Source: Mangrovibacter phragmitis (GTDB taxonomy: Bacteria; Pseudomonadota; Gammaproteobacteria; Enterobacterales; Enterobacteriaceae). Taken from it: 64,000 bases of DNA. Positions 19,494-29,097 of the stretch are shown one piece after another; the stretch's first letter is position 1; every line of letters begins with the position of its first letter. The stretch spans positions 1 through 64,000 of the forward strand of contig NZ_LYRP01000006.1 of assembly GCF_001655675.1 (NCBI RefSeq), written 5' to 3'. Under the pieces are notes generated by a model. That model did not search any database. It had not been told where the DNA came from and saw only the letters and a program-made list of their open reading frames with translations. Both the position numbers and the translations under genes were made by a program.

Positions 19494-19615
19494 GACGTCT
19501 CCTGGAACAGCTGTTGAGTAAGGGATATGCTAATCAACATAGTGTGATTTTTACTATCCCTCAAGTACACCGAAATGCTGAATCAGCAGATTTGCCAGTG
19601 TTTGCTGGCAATCTG

Positions 19616-21160
19616 TTAACGAAACACATTGACGGCATCTTCCAGGCGGGAAGCCTGGTGTCGCACAGACGCTGAGGCCTGGGCACCCTGGTCAACCAGC
19701 GTGGCATTCTGGTGAGTAATATGATCAAGTTGATCAACGGCTTTGGTTATCTCAGAAAGACTGTGCGCCTGGTCTGCCGTCGCATCGCTGATTTGAGCGA
19801 TAAGCTGAGTCACATTTTTCACCTGCTCAACAATATCGTGCATTGTTTCTCCGGCTTTCTGCACTTCTTCTGCTCCGGATTCTACCCGCGAAGAGCTGGA
19901 CTCAATTAAGTGACGAATATCACTGGCCGCTTTGGCACTGCGTTGAGCCAGGCTGCGAACTTCACCGGCCACGACAGCAAAGCCTTTACCCTGCTCACCG
20001 GCCCGGGCTGCTTCAACTGCAGCGTTCAGGGCCAGGATATTGGTTTGAAACGCAATGCTGTCAATCAGAGACGTAATACTGTCAATTTGTTTAGTACTTT
20101 CAGCTATTTGGTTCATCGTGGCAATGACTGTTTCCATCACTTGCCCGCCATGGGTGGCTGCATTGCTTGCCTGCCCGGAAAGTTTATTCGCCTGGGCGGC
20201 GGTATTGGTATTTTCACGTACGGTATCGGATAACTGTGTCATGGTTGCCAGGGTTTGCTGCACGTTCACTGCTGTTTGCCGGGTGCGCTCATTAAGGTCT
20301 TCATTTCCCTGTGCCAGAGCATCACTGCCTGTGCGCACACTACATACCTGGCCACTGACATCATTAATTAACCAGCGAAACATCAGGCCCAACTGGCTGA
20401 TTGAGCGCAAAGTAATACCAACTTCATCCGAGCGTTGCATATGGTCGACATTATGGTTATTACCTGTTGCTACCATCAGCGCCTGTTTATGCAATTTTTC
20501 TGCAGGCGTAGCTATCTGGCGCTCCTGAAACAGGCCTGTCAAAACAAACAAAACCGTATTCAGCCCCAACATAATCAGGTACTCATGCAGTGAGATACTT
20601 ACAAAATGCATTACTGCTGAGGATAATAGCAGTGCCACCAGTAATGGCAGGCGAATACGCCAGCGCAGCGAGAGTGTTTTGGTTAATGAGAATAGTGAAG
20701 AGAACCCTTTTTTGACGACCAGACCATTACGTAATGTCAGCCTGGTTGCGCGCCCTTCATTCATGGCCCGGTAGAGTATTTCGGCTTCGCGAATTTCCTC
20801 GCGTGAGGGTTTGGTGCGAATAGACATATATCCTGTTGGTTGCCCATTACGCACAATAGGTACGGCATTCGCCCGTACCCAATAATAATCTCCATTCTTT
20901 CGGCGGTTTTTTACCAGCCCGGTCCAGGGTTCCCCGCGTTTTAATGTTGCCCACATATCGGCAAATGCCTGGCGGGGCATATCCGGATGACGTACCAGAT
21001 TATGTGGCTGACCAATAAGCTCATCACTTGAGAAGCCACTGACTTCAATAAAGCTGTCATTCGCATAAGTGATATAACTCTGAAGATCAGTGGTAGACAT
21101 CAGTGTCGTGTTGTCCGTCAACTCATATTCAGTGTCTGTCACAAAAGGCTGTTGGCGCAT
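19616..21160 (-). CDS. aer: Aerotaxis receptor Aer
   Basis: A 514-aa energy-taxis receptor, close in length to E. coli Aer (506). The N-terminal PAS domain (residues 1-120, with [13 protein letters not shown] and [13 protein letters not shown]) binds FAD and senses redox state. Two hydrophobic segments around 165-215 anchor it, followed by a HAMP-like region. The signalling hairpin has [20 protein letters not shown] and [18 protein letters not shown] near 370-410. It has no C-terminal NWETF-type tether for CheR, as in Aer. A FliA promoter lies 38 bp upstream, so it belongs to the late flagellar regulon. Some genomes carry several Aer paralogs, so this may not be the only one. Confidence 0.92.
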   Translation of the reverse strand: MRQQPFVTDTEYELTDNTTLMSTTDLQSYITYANDSFIEVSGFSSDELIGQPHNLVRHPDMPRQAFADMWATLKRGEPWTGLVKNRRKNGDYYWVRANAVPIVRNGQPTGYMSIRTKPSREEIREAEILYRAMNEGRATRLTLRNGLVVKKGFSSLFSLTKTLSLRWRIRLPLLVALLLSSAVMHFVSISLHEYLIMLGLNTVLFVLTGLFQERQIATPAEKLHKQALMVATGNNHNVDHMQRSDEVGITLRSISQLGLMFRWLINDVSGQVCSVRTGSDALAQGNEDLNERTRQTAVNVQQTLATMTQLSDTVRENTNTAAQANKLSGQASNAATHGGQVMETVIATMNQIAESTKQIDSITSLIDSIAFQTNILALNAAVEAARAGEQGKGFAVVAGEVRSLAQRSAKAASDIRHLIESSSSRVESGAEEVQKAGETMHDIVEQVKNVTQLIAQISDATADQAHSLSEITKAVDQLDHITHQNATLVDQGAQASASVRHQASRLEDAVNVFR

Positions 21161-21197
21161 TTGTTTATACCTGGTGTCATTGTGGGATTAACAGATG

Positions 21198-21224
21198 ATT
21201 TCGGCATTTCTTAATATATCTTTA
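21198..21224 (-). promoter_or_regulatory. FliA (sigma-28) promoter of aer
   Basis: The minus strand has TAAA, then exactly 15 bases, then GCCGAAAT. The sigma-28 consensus is TAAA-N15-GCCGATAA; the -35 is perfect and the -10 matches in its conserved first five bases. It lies 38 bp upstream of the aer start. The rest of the gap up to 21505 is AT-rich with no gene seen. Confidence 0.8.
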
Positions 21225-21505
21225 GTATTAAAAAGTGATGGGCATCTAAAAAATTTTCACCAGATAATCAGCGGGAATGATTTAATTATGGCTAACAATT
21301 AAATTTATTTTTTATTTACTTAATGTGTTGATTCTATATGATTTTAAATATTTGCTTTATGTGTGAATTGTACTACTAAACTAATAGTTTAGTGTTTTAC
21401 CAGGATATTACCCGATGTAAAAAAGAACGTGACTTTTGTCTAATGTGTCGTAGATGATAAAGGGTACTGAAAAACTATTATTTATTTTTGAAAGTAATAA
21501 TAAAA

Positions 21506-21525
21506 ACCTCCCACTAGCGGGAGGT
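21506..21525 (-). terminator. Rho-independent terminator after yjdM
   Basis: On the minus strand ACCTCCCGC and GTGGGAGGT form a tight stem followed by TTTTTATT. It lies just beyond the yjdM stop. Confidence 0.85.
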
Positions 21526-21533
21526 GAAACGAA

Positions 21534-21869
21534 TCAGTTCTTCTTAACAAACTCAGATTTAAGTTTCATCGGCCCGAAACCATCGATTTTGCAATCGATA
21601 TTATGGTCACCTTCAACCAGACGAATATTCTTCACCCGAGTGCCAATTTTCAGCGTGGAAGAGCTTCCTTTTACTTTCAGATCCTTAATCACGGTGACAG
21701 TGTCGCCATCAATGAGGGTATTCCCGTTGGCATCCCTCACCACCAGAGTATCATCCTGGTGTGCGGGTTCATCGTCACGCCATTCGTGAGCACACTCCGG
21801 GCAGACATACATCAGATTATCCTGGTATGTATATTCAGACTGGCATTTGGGGCATTGAGGCAATTGCAT
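21534..21869 (-). CDS. yjdM: YjdM/PhnA zinc-ribbon protein
   Basis: A 111-aa protein with an N-terminal zinc ribbon ([21 protein letters not shown], four cysteines within residues 6-26) and a C-terminal PhnA domain containing [16 protein letters not shown] and [16 protein letters not shown]. The name PhnA dates from the E. coli phn cluster, but a direct role in phosphonate breakdown has not been shown. In E. coli it is near phnC. Here it lies between aer and crfC, which fits the conserved yjdM-crfC adjacency but without the C-P lyase genes. It is monocistronic, with its own terminator. Confidence 0.93.
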   Translation of the reverse strand: MQLPQCPKCQSEYTYQDNLMYVCPECAHEWRDDEPAHQDDTLVVRDANGNTLIDGDTVTVIKDLKVKGSSSTLKIGTRVKNIRLVEGDHNIDCKIDGFGPMKLKSEFVKKN

Positions 21870-22666
21870 GGCGTATCCTTTTTTGTGTTACTGGTACAGG
21901 CACTCTCTGCCAGATATGGAACGAAAAATCAGCCAACTATGGTAGTGGCGAGCCATTTCGGACGAATTCTTCAGAGATAAAGCCGGTAATCCGCAGATAA
22001 GTATCATTAAATGGTAAAAACAGGGAGATTATAACTTATTTCTTATGGTTATTGTGTGGTTTTTTTGAGATTGATATGAATTAGTTAATTATAAAAATGT
22101 TAATTAACAACAAGATGAGTAAGTAATTTGCCATTTTTATACTTGAGAAGTATCAGTTGCTTTTGATGACGTAATTCTGCTGGTACAGCGGAATCCCCGT
22201 GACACCTGGTGCTTATTTTAATGAGAGTGATTCTCAATATTAACTTAACTTAACACAAATTAATGCTGTGAACAGGGAGGGAGAAAGCCTGATTTTTCAT
22301 TGTCACAATCAATAAGTTGCTTTAAATATGCGAACAACATATCGTGAAAGCTAATAAGATAGTGTTATTCTTCATTGTCGGTTTTAGGTAGCTCACTCTC
22401 TTATTGGCTGCCACCGCAATGCAACACTCACTGGTGTGGGAACACTCTTTTTGCTGATTGATACCCTGGGTTTATTTACCTGGGGAGGGTTGTTGCCAGT
22501 GTTGTGTCATGCTGACTGATTGAATAGAAAAGAAATCTTTTTGCTTCCTTACCTGCGGGTAATGGTTTTTCTTTATATTAAAAATAAATAGTTCCAGGCT
22601 ATTTCATAACTAAAAAATAAGGGACGTGATTATCACGCCTGATGATTTGCATTAAGGAAAGGTTCT
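21870..22666. other. 800-bp gap before crfC, no gene seen
   Basis: This long AT-rich gap contains the yjdM promoter on the minus strand and the crfC promoter on the plus strand, plus a Fur-box-like site at 22222. No open frame of convincing composition appears. E. coli crfC-yjcZ belongs to the flagellar regulon, but I could not find a good TAAA-N15-GCCGATAA match here. An unannotated small RNA is possible around 22240-22520; I see no clear terminator to support one. Confidence 0.45.
22222..22236. promoter_or_regulatory. Fur-box-like palindrome
   Basis: TGAGAGTGATTCTCA matches the 7-1-7 Fur consensus TGATAATNATTATCA at 11 of 14 defined positions and is nearly a perfect palindrome. It lies 430 bp upstream of crfC and 350 bp from yjdM, neither of which is an iron gene, so its target is unclear. 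Confidence 0.45.
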
Positions 22667-25009
22667 ATGCACACACAGACAGTATTTGAATTAAGCCAGG
22701 AGGCGGAGCGGCTATTGCAACTGGCTATTTCGCAGCTTGACTCGATTCAACAGTTCCCTGCTTCAAGTCCACCTGTTGCAGCGACAGACAGCACTGTTGC
22801 TGCAAACGCAAACCATTTCAGTCTTAATGGCATACAAAGGCAGCATGAAATCTTGCAAAGTGAGTTGCGTAAGCTCACACATCAAGAAATGGTACTGGCA
22901 ATTGTCGGCACCATGAAAGCAGGCAAGTCTACGACGATTAACGCCATTATTGGTACAGAAGTACTGCCCAACCGTAACCGGCCTATGACGGCATTGCCAA
23001 CACTGATTCGCCACACTCCGGGCCAACGGGAACCCCGTCTCTATTTCCCGCATGTTTTGCCCATTGAAGCATTGATGGAGAACTTGCACACCTGCCTGGT
23101 ACACTCAGACCGGCAAGCGCTGGAAGAGCGTCTGGAAATAGACCACGATATGGAAACCCTGATTCAGCGCATTATTGATAAGCAGGGATTTGAACGGCAC
23201 TATCTGGGTGCCCAGCCTATCTTTTACTGCCTGAAAAGCCTGAATGACCTGGTACGGTTGTCTCAGGTACTCAATATTGATTTTCCTTTTGCTGCGTATA
23301 CTGCGATTGAACATATTCCTGTGATTGAGGTGGAGTTTGTTCACCTGTCTGAGCAGGAAACGCCCTATGGTCAGTTGACATTGCTGGATACACCGGGGCC
23401 TAACGAAGCTGGCCAGCCTTATTTGCAGCAAATGTTAAAAGAACAATTAAGCCGCGCCTCGGCGGTTATGGTGGTACTGGATTACACTCAACTTAAGTCC
23501 ATATCCGATGATGAAATGCGTCGGGTGGTGGCACAGGTTGGGGATAAAGTGCCTGTATATGCGCTGGTCAACAAATTTGATCAAAAAGATCGTAATAGCG
23601 ATGACGAAAAGCAAATTCGCGCTCTGATAGCGGGTTCTTTGATGCGTGGGGTTATCTCGCCCGAACATATTTTCCCGGTGTCTTCAATGTGGGGTTACCT
23701 CGCTTACCGGGCAAAACATGAAATTGAACAGCATGGTTGCCTGCCTAATCCAGACCAACATCGTTGGGTGCAGGATTTTGCCGATGCGGCATTAGGGCGT
23801 CGCTGGCAACTGGCTGATCTCGCAAACATTCCCCATGTAGAGCAGGCGGCGCAGCTACTCTGGGAGGATTCTTTACTGGAACGCCCCATTAGCACCATCC
23901 TGGATGCGGCGCATGGGAAGGCCTCACTTTTTGCCTTGCACTCGGCAGTACAAAAATTAAATAGTTATTCCCGTCTTGCCAGTGAGTTTCTGTTTCTGCG
24001 TGCACAAGGGTTAAATATGGATAATGACAGCCTGCAGGCGCATATTCAGAGCCTTGAGCTGGATATTTCCACCTTATATTCGTGTCAGGCTCAGGTTGCC
24101 CAACGCATTCAAATGGAAATGGAAGAGGCGATTGGGCAGATAAGCAATCATCTTGACCTGTGCAAGCAGCGGGTTCATGAAGCCCTGAAAAGCTACTTTG
24201 AACGCGGTGTTGTGCCAGCAATGATAACGAAAAAAGTGCCCTCATTGCTGTATCATGAACCGGATTTTACCCCGGGAGAAAGGCTGCTGGTTTCTGGTAC
24301 CGAAAATCTGGCAAGACTCAGTCTGTTTAAGATAAGCCATTCCTGTGAAGCGATCATGACATGGGCTCAGGGCCATATGGCATCGACGCTGTCTGCAATA
24401 GCAGAAACACTGAAACAAACGTTAACAGTGATTTTTCGGCAAACACTTGAGCCTATTGAACAACGCCTGAGTGCCGGGCTTGACACTTGTGTCAAGGAGC
24501 CTCTCTCTTTGCCGGACATTCAAAATATGTTGCTGGATGCCAGTGTCGCTTCCTGTTTTGCCGATGCGTTGACAGAACAGCGTACCGTCAATACACAAAT
24601 GCAAACCGGGATTCGTTCCGCAATGCAACGTTGGTTTAATGGTGCAACGGATCAACTGGAGGGGAATACGGATTATTCTCGCCAGTTTGTGATTAACCTT
24701 AATGAACTACAGACAAAACTTATCCAGCATATTACTCAGGCCTGTGAACAAATGCGGGGGGCGGTATACGCTCAACTGGATGTATCTGTTACCCAGTGTC
24801 TTGCAACATTTTTTGCCGAGGTGACTGGTGCGCTGGAGGCCATTCAGCGCAACCTGAATCACTGCATGCTGGCCCGCCAACAAAGCCATGAACAACAACA
24901 AGGGTTACGTAAACGCGTACAGCACTGCCTCACAACAGTCACATTTATTCGGGAAGATACACGTTTATTGCAGGAAGATATTCAGACGCTGCTTAAAGCG
25001 GAACAATAA
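22667..25009 (+). CDS. crfC: Dynamin-like GTPase CrfC (YjdA)
   Basis: A 780-aa dynamin-family GTPase, slightly longer than E. coli CrfC (742). The GTPase domain has the P-loop GTMKAGKST at 81-89 after EMVLAIV, the G3 motif DTPG at 241-244 and the G4 motif NKFD at 302-305. A long helical region follows, as in bacterial dynamins. E. coli CrfC binds the sliding clamp and keeps sister replisomes together; the gene is also reported as FliA-controlled with yjcZ. The start has AAGGAAAGG upstream. It is followed by yjcZ after 2 bp, so the two are cotranscribed. Confidence 0.93.
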   Translation: MHTQTVFELSQEAERLLQLAISQLDSIQQFPASSPPVAATDSTVAANANHFSLNGIQRQHEILQSELRKLTHQEMVLAIVGTMKAGKSTTINAIIGTEVLPNRNRPMTALPTLIRHTPGQREPRLYFPHVLPIEALMENLHTCLVHSDRQALEERLEIDHDMETLIQRIIDKQGFERHYLGAQPIFYCLKSLNDLVRLSQVLNIDFPFAAYTAIEHIPVIEVEFVHLSEQETPYGQLTLLDTPGPNEAGQPYLQQMLKEQLSRASAVMVVLDYTQLKSISDDEMRRVVAQVGDKVPVYALVNKFDQKDRNSDDEKQIRALIAGSLMRGVISPEHIFPVSSMWGYLAYRAKHEIEQHGCLPNPDQHRWVQDFADAALGRRWQLADLANIPHVEQAAQLLWEDSLLERPISTILDAAHGKASLFALHSAVQKLNSYSRLASEFLFLRAQGLNMDNDSLQAHIQSLELDISTLYSCQAQVAQRIQMEMEEAIGQISNHLDLCKQRVHEALKSYFERGVVPAMITKKVPSLLYHEPDFTPGERLLVSGTENLARLSLFKISHSCEAIMTWAQGHMASTLSAIAETLKQTLTVIFRQTLEPIEQRLSAGLDTCVKEPLSLPDIQNMLLDASVASCFADALTEQRTVNTQMQTGIRSAMQRWFNGATDQLEGNTDYSRQFVINLNELQTKLIQHITQACEQMRGAVYAQLDVSVTQCLATFFAEVTGALEAIQRNLNHCMLARQQSHEQQQGLRKRVQHCLTTVTFIREDTRLLQEDIQTLLKAEQ

Positions 25010-25011
25010 TA

Positions 25012-25896
25012 ATGACGTATTCATCATTAATTGAAATACCAGAAGAAACGCTGGAGTGTATTAATGGTAAGTTTGTTGTCGACCTTGCCAGCGATATTGA
25101 CCTGCGACGGGAGCGCTACCGCCACCCACAGAGCAACCAGTTTTGGATGCATCTGCAGGCGGTATTTCGCCAGAAACTCCCTGCCGGTCAAGTTTTGCAT
25201 GCCAGTGAAATGGCGATGGATCATGGCGATGTTAACCTGGCCTGGCTTCAGTGGTTTATCAGTCAAATGGCACTGAGTCAGTTTGCTCTGACTTCGCTGG
25301 CTGCACGGGTCCAGGTGTTGCGTGCCAGTTGCCCTCCCGGTCATGAGCGAGAAAATCATCTGCTGCAACTGCAATCTCTGATAAGCCAGCGTCAGCAGCG
25401 GCTGGACGCTCAACTGAAAAAGCCAGACAGCCTTAACCAGGCCCAGGTTCATTGTGAGCAAGTGTTTGCCCGTTGGCGTACCGGGCATTATCAGCGCTTT
25501 TCTCCGGCTTCGCGCTGTTATATTGCGCTGGAGGAATTGCGTTGGGGATTGTTTGGCGATGTGTGCCGTGCGCATGAGGCCATAGATTCTCGCTCCCTGT
25601 TGGAATCGGTTCGGGAGCAGGCTGTTGCGCAGCTGGCTTATGATATTGGTGCATCAGCACGAACCCGGCACTTCTATCATCAGTGGCTTACATTTCCTCC
25701 CGCCACTGGCATGATGGACCTGAAAGCACTACTGAGCTGGTTGGGAGACTGGAGCCATGGAGAGTATCAACCTGTTACATGGTCAGTGACGCAAAGTTGG
25801 CAAAACATTGCGCTGGGTATGCCACGTATTTGCTCTGCTTCCCGTCTGGCAGGTAGCATGGTAGATGAAATCTTTGACCTGGCAGATGTCGACTAA
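25012..25896 (+). CDS. yjcZ: YjcZ-family protein, crfC partner
   Basis: A 294-aa soluble protein matching E. coli YjcZ (292 aa) along its length, for example SSLIEIPEETLECING at the start, then LRRERYRHPQSNQFW, and ASEMAMDHGDVNLAWLQWF in the N-terminal third. It has no membrane segments or catalytic motifs that I recognise. It follows crfC after only 2 bp and is surely in the same transcript, so it probably works with the GTPase. In E. coli the gene belongs to the flagellar regulon, and its overexpression has been linked to altered motility. Its biochemical role is unknown. Confidence 0.88.
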   Translation: MTYSSLIEIPEETLECINGKFVVDLASDIDLRRERYRHPQSNQFWMHLQAVFRQKLPAGQVLHASEMAMDHGDVNLAWLQWFISQMALSQFALTSLAARVQVLRASCPPGHERENHLLQLQSLISQRQQRLDAQLKKPDSLNQAQVHCEQVFARWRTGHYQRFSPASRCYIALEELRWGLFGDVCRAHEAIDSRSLLESVREQAVAQLAYDIGASARTRHFYHQWLTFPPATGMMDLKALLSWLGDWSHGEYQPVTWSVTQSWQNIALGMPRICSASRLAGSMVDEIFDLADVD

Positions 25897-25909
25897 CAGT
25901 TTTGGTGGG

Positions 25910-25941
25910 CAACAAGGGGAAAACAGGTTTGCCCCTTGTTG
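25910..25941. terminator. Hairpin after yjcZ
   Basis: CAACAAGGGG and CCCCTTGTTG form a perfect 10-bp stem with a 12-nt loop, 13 bp past the yjcZ stop. No T-tract follows at once (TATGGGC), so it is a terminator-like or mRNA-stabilising hairpin. The rest of the gap to 26225 shows no gene. Confidence 0.5.
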
Positions 25942-26225
25942 TATGGGCAAATACAACCCCGGTTTTTATTTCCCCAACCCATGGTATCTGGTGGCATTAA
26001 GGTGTTGCCCGGTTTTGAACACTAGATTGTGGCTCTTCACGTTTTTCATTACGACCAACCGACAACAGCAATCTAAAGCTACGGATATGTAATATCTGTC
26101 CGGGTGTTTTTTTCGGGAAAACAGATTTCTTTTTTTGCCGCCGCTAACACACTGATTCTTCTCATTTATGTAAAATACTCAATCCTTAGCAAGGAAAGAA
26201 TGACTTGATTTTAGCAAACTAAAAA

Positions 26226-26240
26226 TGATAATCGGTCTCA
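26226..26240. promoter_or_regulatory. Fur box upstream of the siderophore receptor
   Basis: TGATAATCGGTCTCA matches the Fur 7-1-7 consensus at 11 of 14 positions, with a perfect left half. It lies about 40 bp upstream of the receptor start, in AT-rich promoter DNA, which suits iron repression. Confidence 0.62.
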
Positions 26241-26280
26241 AAATTATAAATCTTATCATTTATAAAAAGAGAGAAAAGCC

Positions 26281-28527
26281 GTGTCAAACCGCCAGTCAAC
26301 TTGTGTGGGCAAAGGGCCTTGTATATTGGCGTTGCTCATCAGTAGCGCTATTTTCCCGTCACTTGCTGCGGGCACAGCAACGGACAGCCAGTCAACAAAT
26401 ACCTCAAAGCCCAGGGCTACTCACTCCCAGAAAGTAGACACCATTACGGTGACCGCTTCACCCGACACTTCCTTCCAGCCAGGTGGCGATGAACTGGTTC
26501 CCGCTTATCTGGACGGGCAAGTCGCAAATGGCGGCCGTCTGGGAATGTTAGGTGAGCAAAGTGCCATGGATGTCCCTTTTAATGTGGTGGGATATACCTC
26601 TAAGTTAGTCCAGGACCAGCAGGCACATACCATTGCCGATGTCGTGGCAAATGACGCTGGCGTGCAGTCCAGCCAGGGTTACGGCAACTTCGCTGAAACA
26701 TATCGTATTCGTGGTTTTACGCTCGATGGCGATGACATGACAATGGGAGGCCTGCCTGGTGTGGTTCCTCGCCAGGTAGTTGATACCCAAATGCTGGAGC
26801 GCGTTGAAATTTTCAAAGGCGCGAACGCACTATTAAATGGTGCGGCCGGTTCTGGTGTCGGCGGCATGATCAACCTGGAACCTAAACGTGCAGAAGATAC
26901 GCCAGTTACCCGCGTTGGCGTGGATTACACCTCGGATTCCCAATTAGGGGGAACACTGGATGTGGGCCGCCGGTTTGGTGATAACAACCAGTTCGGTGCG
27001 CGTGTGAACCTGGTTCACCGTGAAGGTGAAGGTGCGGTAGATAACGATAAACGCCGTACCACTCTGGCTTCGCTTGGGCTGGATTATAAAGGTGACCGCC
27101 TGCGTTCTTCGCTGGATTTTGGTTACCAGAAGAAAACCTTCCATGGCAGCCGTAATGGTGTGAATATCAGTGGTGTCGATTTTATTCCGGCAGTACCCGG
27201 GCATACCACGAATTACAGTCAAAAATGGGGCTACAGCGATATCGAAAACGAATTCGGTATGGTGAAATCAGAGTATGATTTGCTCGATGAAGGCCACCTG
27301 ACAGCGTATGCAGCATTGGGGGGGCAACATGCTCATGAAACCGGGACATATACCACACCAGCGTTGACGGATACCCTGGGTGATGCCACAGTTTCACGCA
27401 TGGACACCAATACCATTATCAATACTTTCAGTGGTATGGCAGGTCTGCGAAGTAAGTTCGATACTGGCTTTGTGTCACACAATGTTAACGTGGGTTATGC
27501 GGCATCTACCAGCCAGACGCGTGCCGCTTACAAAATGGCGCTGTCACCCACCGCCACAACGAATATCTACGACCCGCAGTCTGTCTCTATGCCAGGCACA
27601 GACTATTCTGGTGGCAAATATTCCGACCCGGCTCCAACCATTCGTAGCCGTACTCAGGGCTGGCTGTTAAGCGATACGCTGGGTGTGCTGGACGATAAAT
27701 TACTGTTTACCCTGGGTGCTCGCTATCAAAAAGTGGTTCTGGTCAACTATGACTATAACTCCGGAGCGGAAACCTCGCATTTCGAAGACAACCGCTGGAT
27801 GCCGACTTATGGTGTTGTTTATAAGCCATGGAAGCCGGTTTCTTTGTATGCCAACCATACCGAAGCTTTACAACCAGGTGATTCCATTGGTGTGGGCGCA
27901 CTGAATTACGGCCAAAGCCTGGGCATCATTCACTCCAAACAAAACGAAGTGGGTGTAAAAATGGATTTTGGCCGCGTGGGAGGTTCCCTCGCATTATTTG
28001 AAATCAAAAAACCTTCAGCGATTAACGACTATGTCGGCTCAGGTTACTACACCCGCCTGGATGGTGAGCAGCGTAACCGTGGTATTGAACTGAATGTGTT
28101 TGGCGAGCCAGTACTTGGCCTGCGTTTGAATGCCAGCACCACCTGGATAGACCCGGAACTGTCTAAGACAGAAAGTGGCACCAACGATGGAAACGATGCC
28201 ATTGGTGTGCCGCGTTTTGTGGGGGTGCTGGGCGCAGAATATGACATCCCCCATGTGGAAGGGCTGACAGCAACCGCGCGTGTCAACCATACTGGCTCAC
28301 AGTATGCCGATGCCGCGAACACCAAAAAACTGGACAGCTACACCACACTGGATTTAGGTGTGCGCTACCGGATGCGTATTAACGAAGACAAAAATGAAAT
28401 GGTATGGCGTGTTGGTGTTGAAAACGTCACCAATGAGAAATACTGGTCTTCTGTAGAAAGCTATGGTTATTACATCTTCCAGGGCGACCCTCGAACCCTG
28501 AAAGTATCGATGACCTACGATTTCTAA
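26281..28527 (+). CDS. TonB-dependent siderophore receptor, FcuA/FhuA-like
   Basis: A 748-aa outer-membrane receptor for a ferric siderophore, probably of the hydroxamate type. The GTG start at 26281 follows AGAGAG. A signal peptide runs to about residue 31 (ending SLAAGTA). A TonB box-like DTITVTAS lies near residue 56. The plug domain shows YRIRGFTLDG and VERVEIFKGANALLNGAAGSG style motifs between 100 and 200. A 22-strand beta barrel follows, ending in the classical aromatic C-terminus MTYDF. Overall it resembles Yersinia FcuA. There is no linked ABC transporter or siderophore synthesis gene, so it is likely a stand-alone xenosiderophore receptor relying on fhuBCD elsewhere. A Fur box lies upstream. 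Confidence 0.87.
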   Translation: MSNRQSTCVGKGPCILALLISSAIFPSLAAGTATDSQSTNTSKPRATHSQKVDTITVTASPDTSFQPGGDELVPAYLDGQVANGGRLGMLGEQSAMDVPFNVVGYTSKLVQDQQAHTIADVVANDAGVQSSQGYGNFAETYRIRGFTLDGDDMTMGGLPGVVPRQVVDTQMLERVEIFKGANALLNGAAGSGVGGMINLEPKRAEDTPVTRVGVDYTSDSQLGGTLDVGRRFGDNNQFGARVNLVHREGEGAVDNDKRRTTLASLGLDYKGDRLRSSLDFGYQKKTFHGSRNGVNISGVDFIPAVPGHTTNYSQKWGYSDIENEFGMVKSEYDLLDEGHLTAYAALGGQHAHETGTYTTPALTDTLGDATVSRMDTNTIINTFSGMAGLRSKFDTGFVSHNVNVGYAASTSQTRAAYKMALSPTATTNIYDPQSVSMPGTDYSGGKYSDPAPTIRSRTQGWLLSDTLGVLDDKLLFTLGARYQKVVLVNYDYNSGAETSHFEDNRWMPTYGVVYKPWKPVSLYANHTEALQPGDSIGVGALNYGQSLGIIHSKQNEVGVKMDFGRVGGSLALFEIKKPSAINDYVGSGYYTRLDGEQRNRGIELNVFGEPVLGLRLNASTTWIDPELSKTESGTNDGNDAIGVPRFVGVLGAEYDIPHVEGLTATARVNHTGSQYADAANTKKLDSYTTLDLGVRYRMRINEDKNEMVWRVGVENVTNEKYWSSVESYGYYIFQGDPRTLKVSMTYDF

Positions 28528-28553
28528 CGTTAACTGTGCCTTATTTAATCCCT

Positions 28554-28584
28554 CCGGCTACCTAAATATGTAGCCGGTTTATTT
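28554..28584 (+). terminator. Rho-independent terminator after the receptor gene
   Basis: CCGGCTAC pairs with GTAGCCGG over an 8-nt loop and is followed by TTTATTT. The following stretch, 28585-29036, is AT-rich. A 72-codon minus-strand frame there (28777-28995) lacks recognisable features and I do not call it. Confidence 0.82.
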
Positions 28585-29036
28585 ATCCTCTGTTAAAAAA
28601 ACAGGTAATAAATCTGCATTTGGGGTCTGTATAGATAATGTTATTTTAATAAGAGTACCTGCAGTGTTTTTATTAAAGAGAAACATAAATCATGTATATG
28701 ACTCTGGCTATCTCAGGTGCTGTAAAATTGACATTCATTGTAAATAATAACTATTATTATTAATCCTGATTTTCTGCTATTGCTTCCACATCAGCCATTC
28801 ATGCCTACTATATTTGGTAGTTTCAGCCAGAGTATTTTTACCACGATCCCCGGCTGTTATGTTTTCCCTGGTCTTGAATATAAATAAAACTGGCTGGGGA
28901 ATATGTGTTTCTATATTCATCATTCTGATACTAAAGTGTTTTCCAGGGTAAACCATTTTTTTCTTCAGTACCGTGCTGAATCGAATAAATCTCATGCCCA
29001 GCTAAACAGTTTTTTTAGTATTACTTGAATATCGTG

Positions 29037-29063
29037 TAAACATCTGCGCTTTTGTGCCGATAA
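29037..29063 (+). promoter_or_regulatory. Perfect FliA (sigma-28) promoter
   Basis: TAAA at 29037-29040, exactly 15 bases, then GCCGATAA at 29056-29063. Both boxes match the sigma-28 consensus perfectly with ideal spacing. The start codon of the next gene is 34 bp downstream, as expected for a late flagellar gene. Confidence 0.9.
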
Positions 29064-29097
29064 CAGACGAGTATATGTCTATTCTCAGGGAAAAAGG

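Noticed and set aside
28777-28995. 72-codon minus-strand frame downstream of the siderophore receptor
   Set aside because: AT-rich region, no domain features, and no coherent promoter or terminator arrangement.
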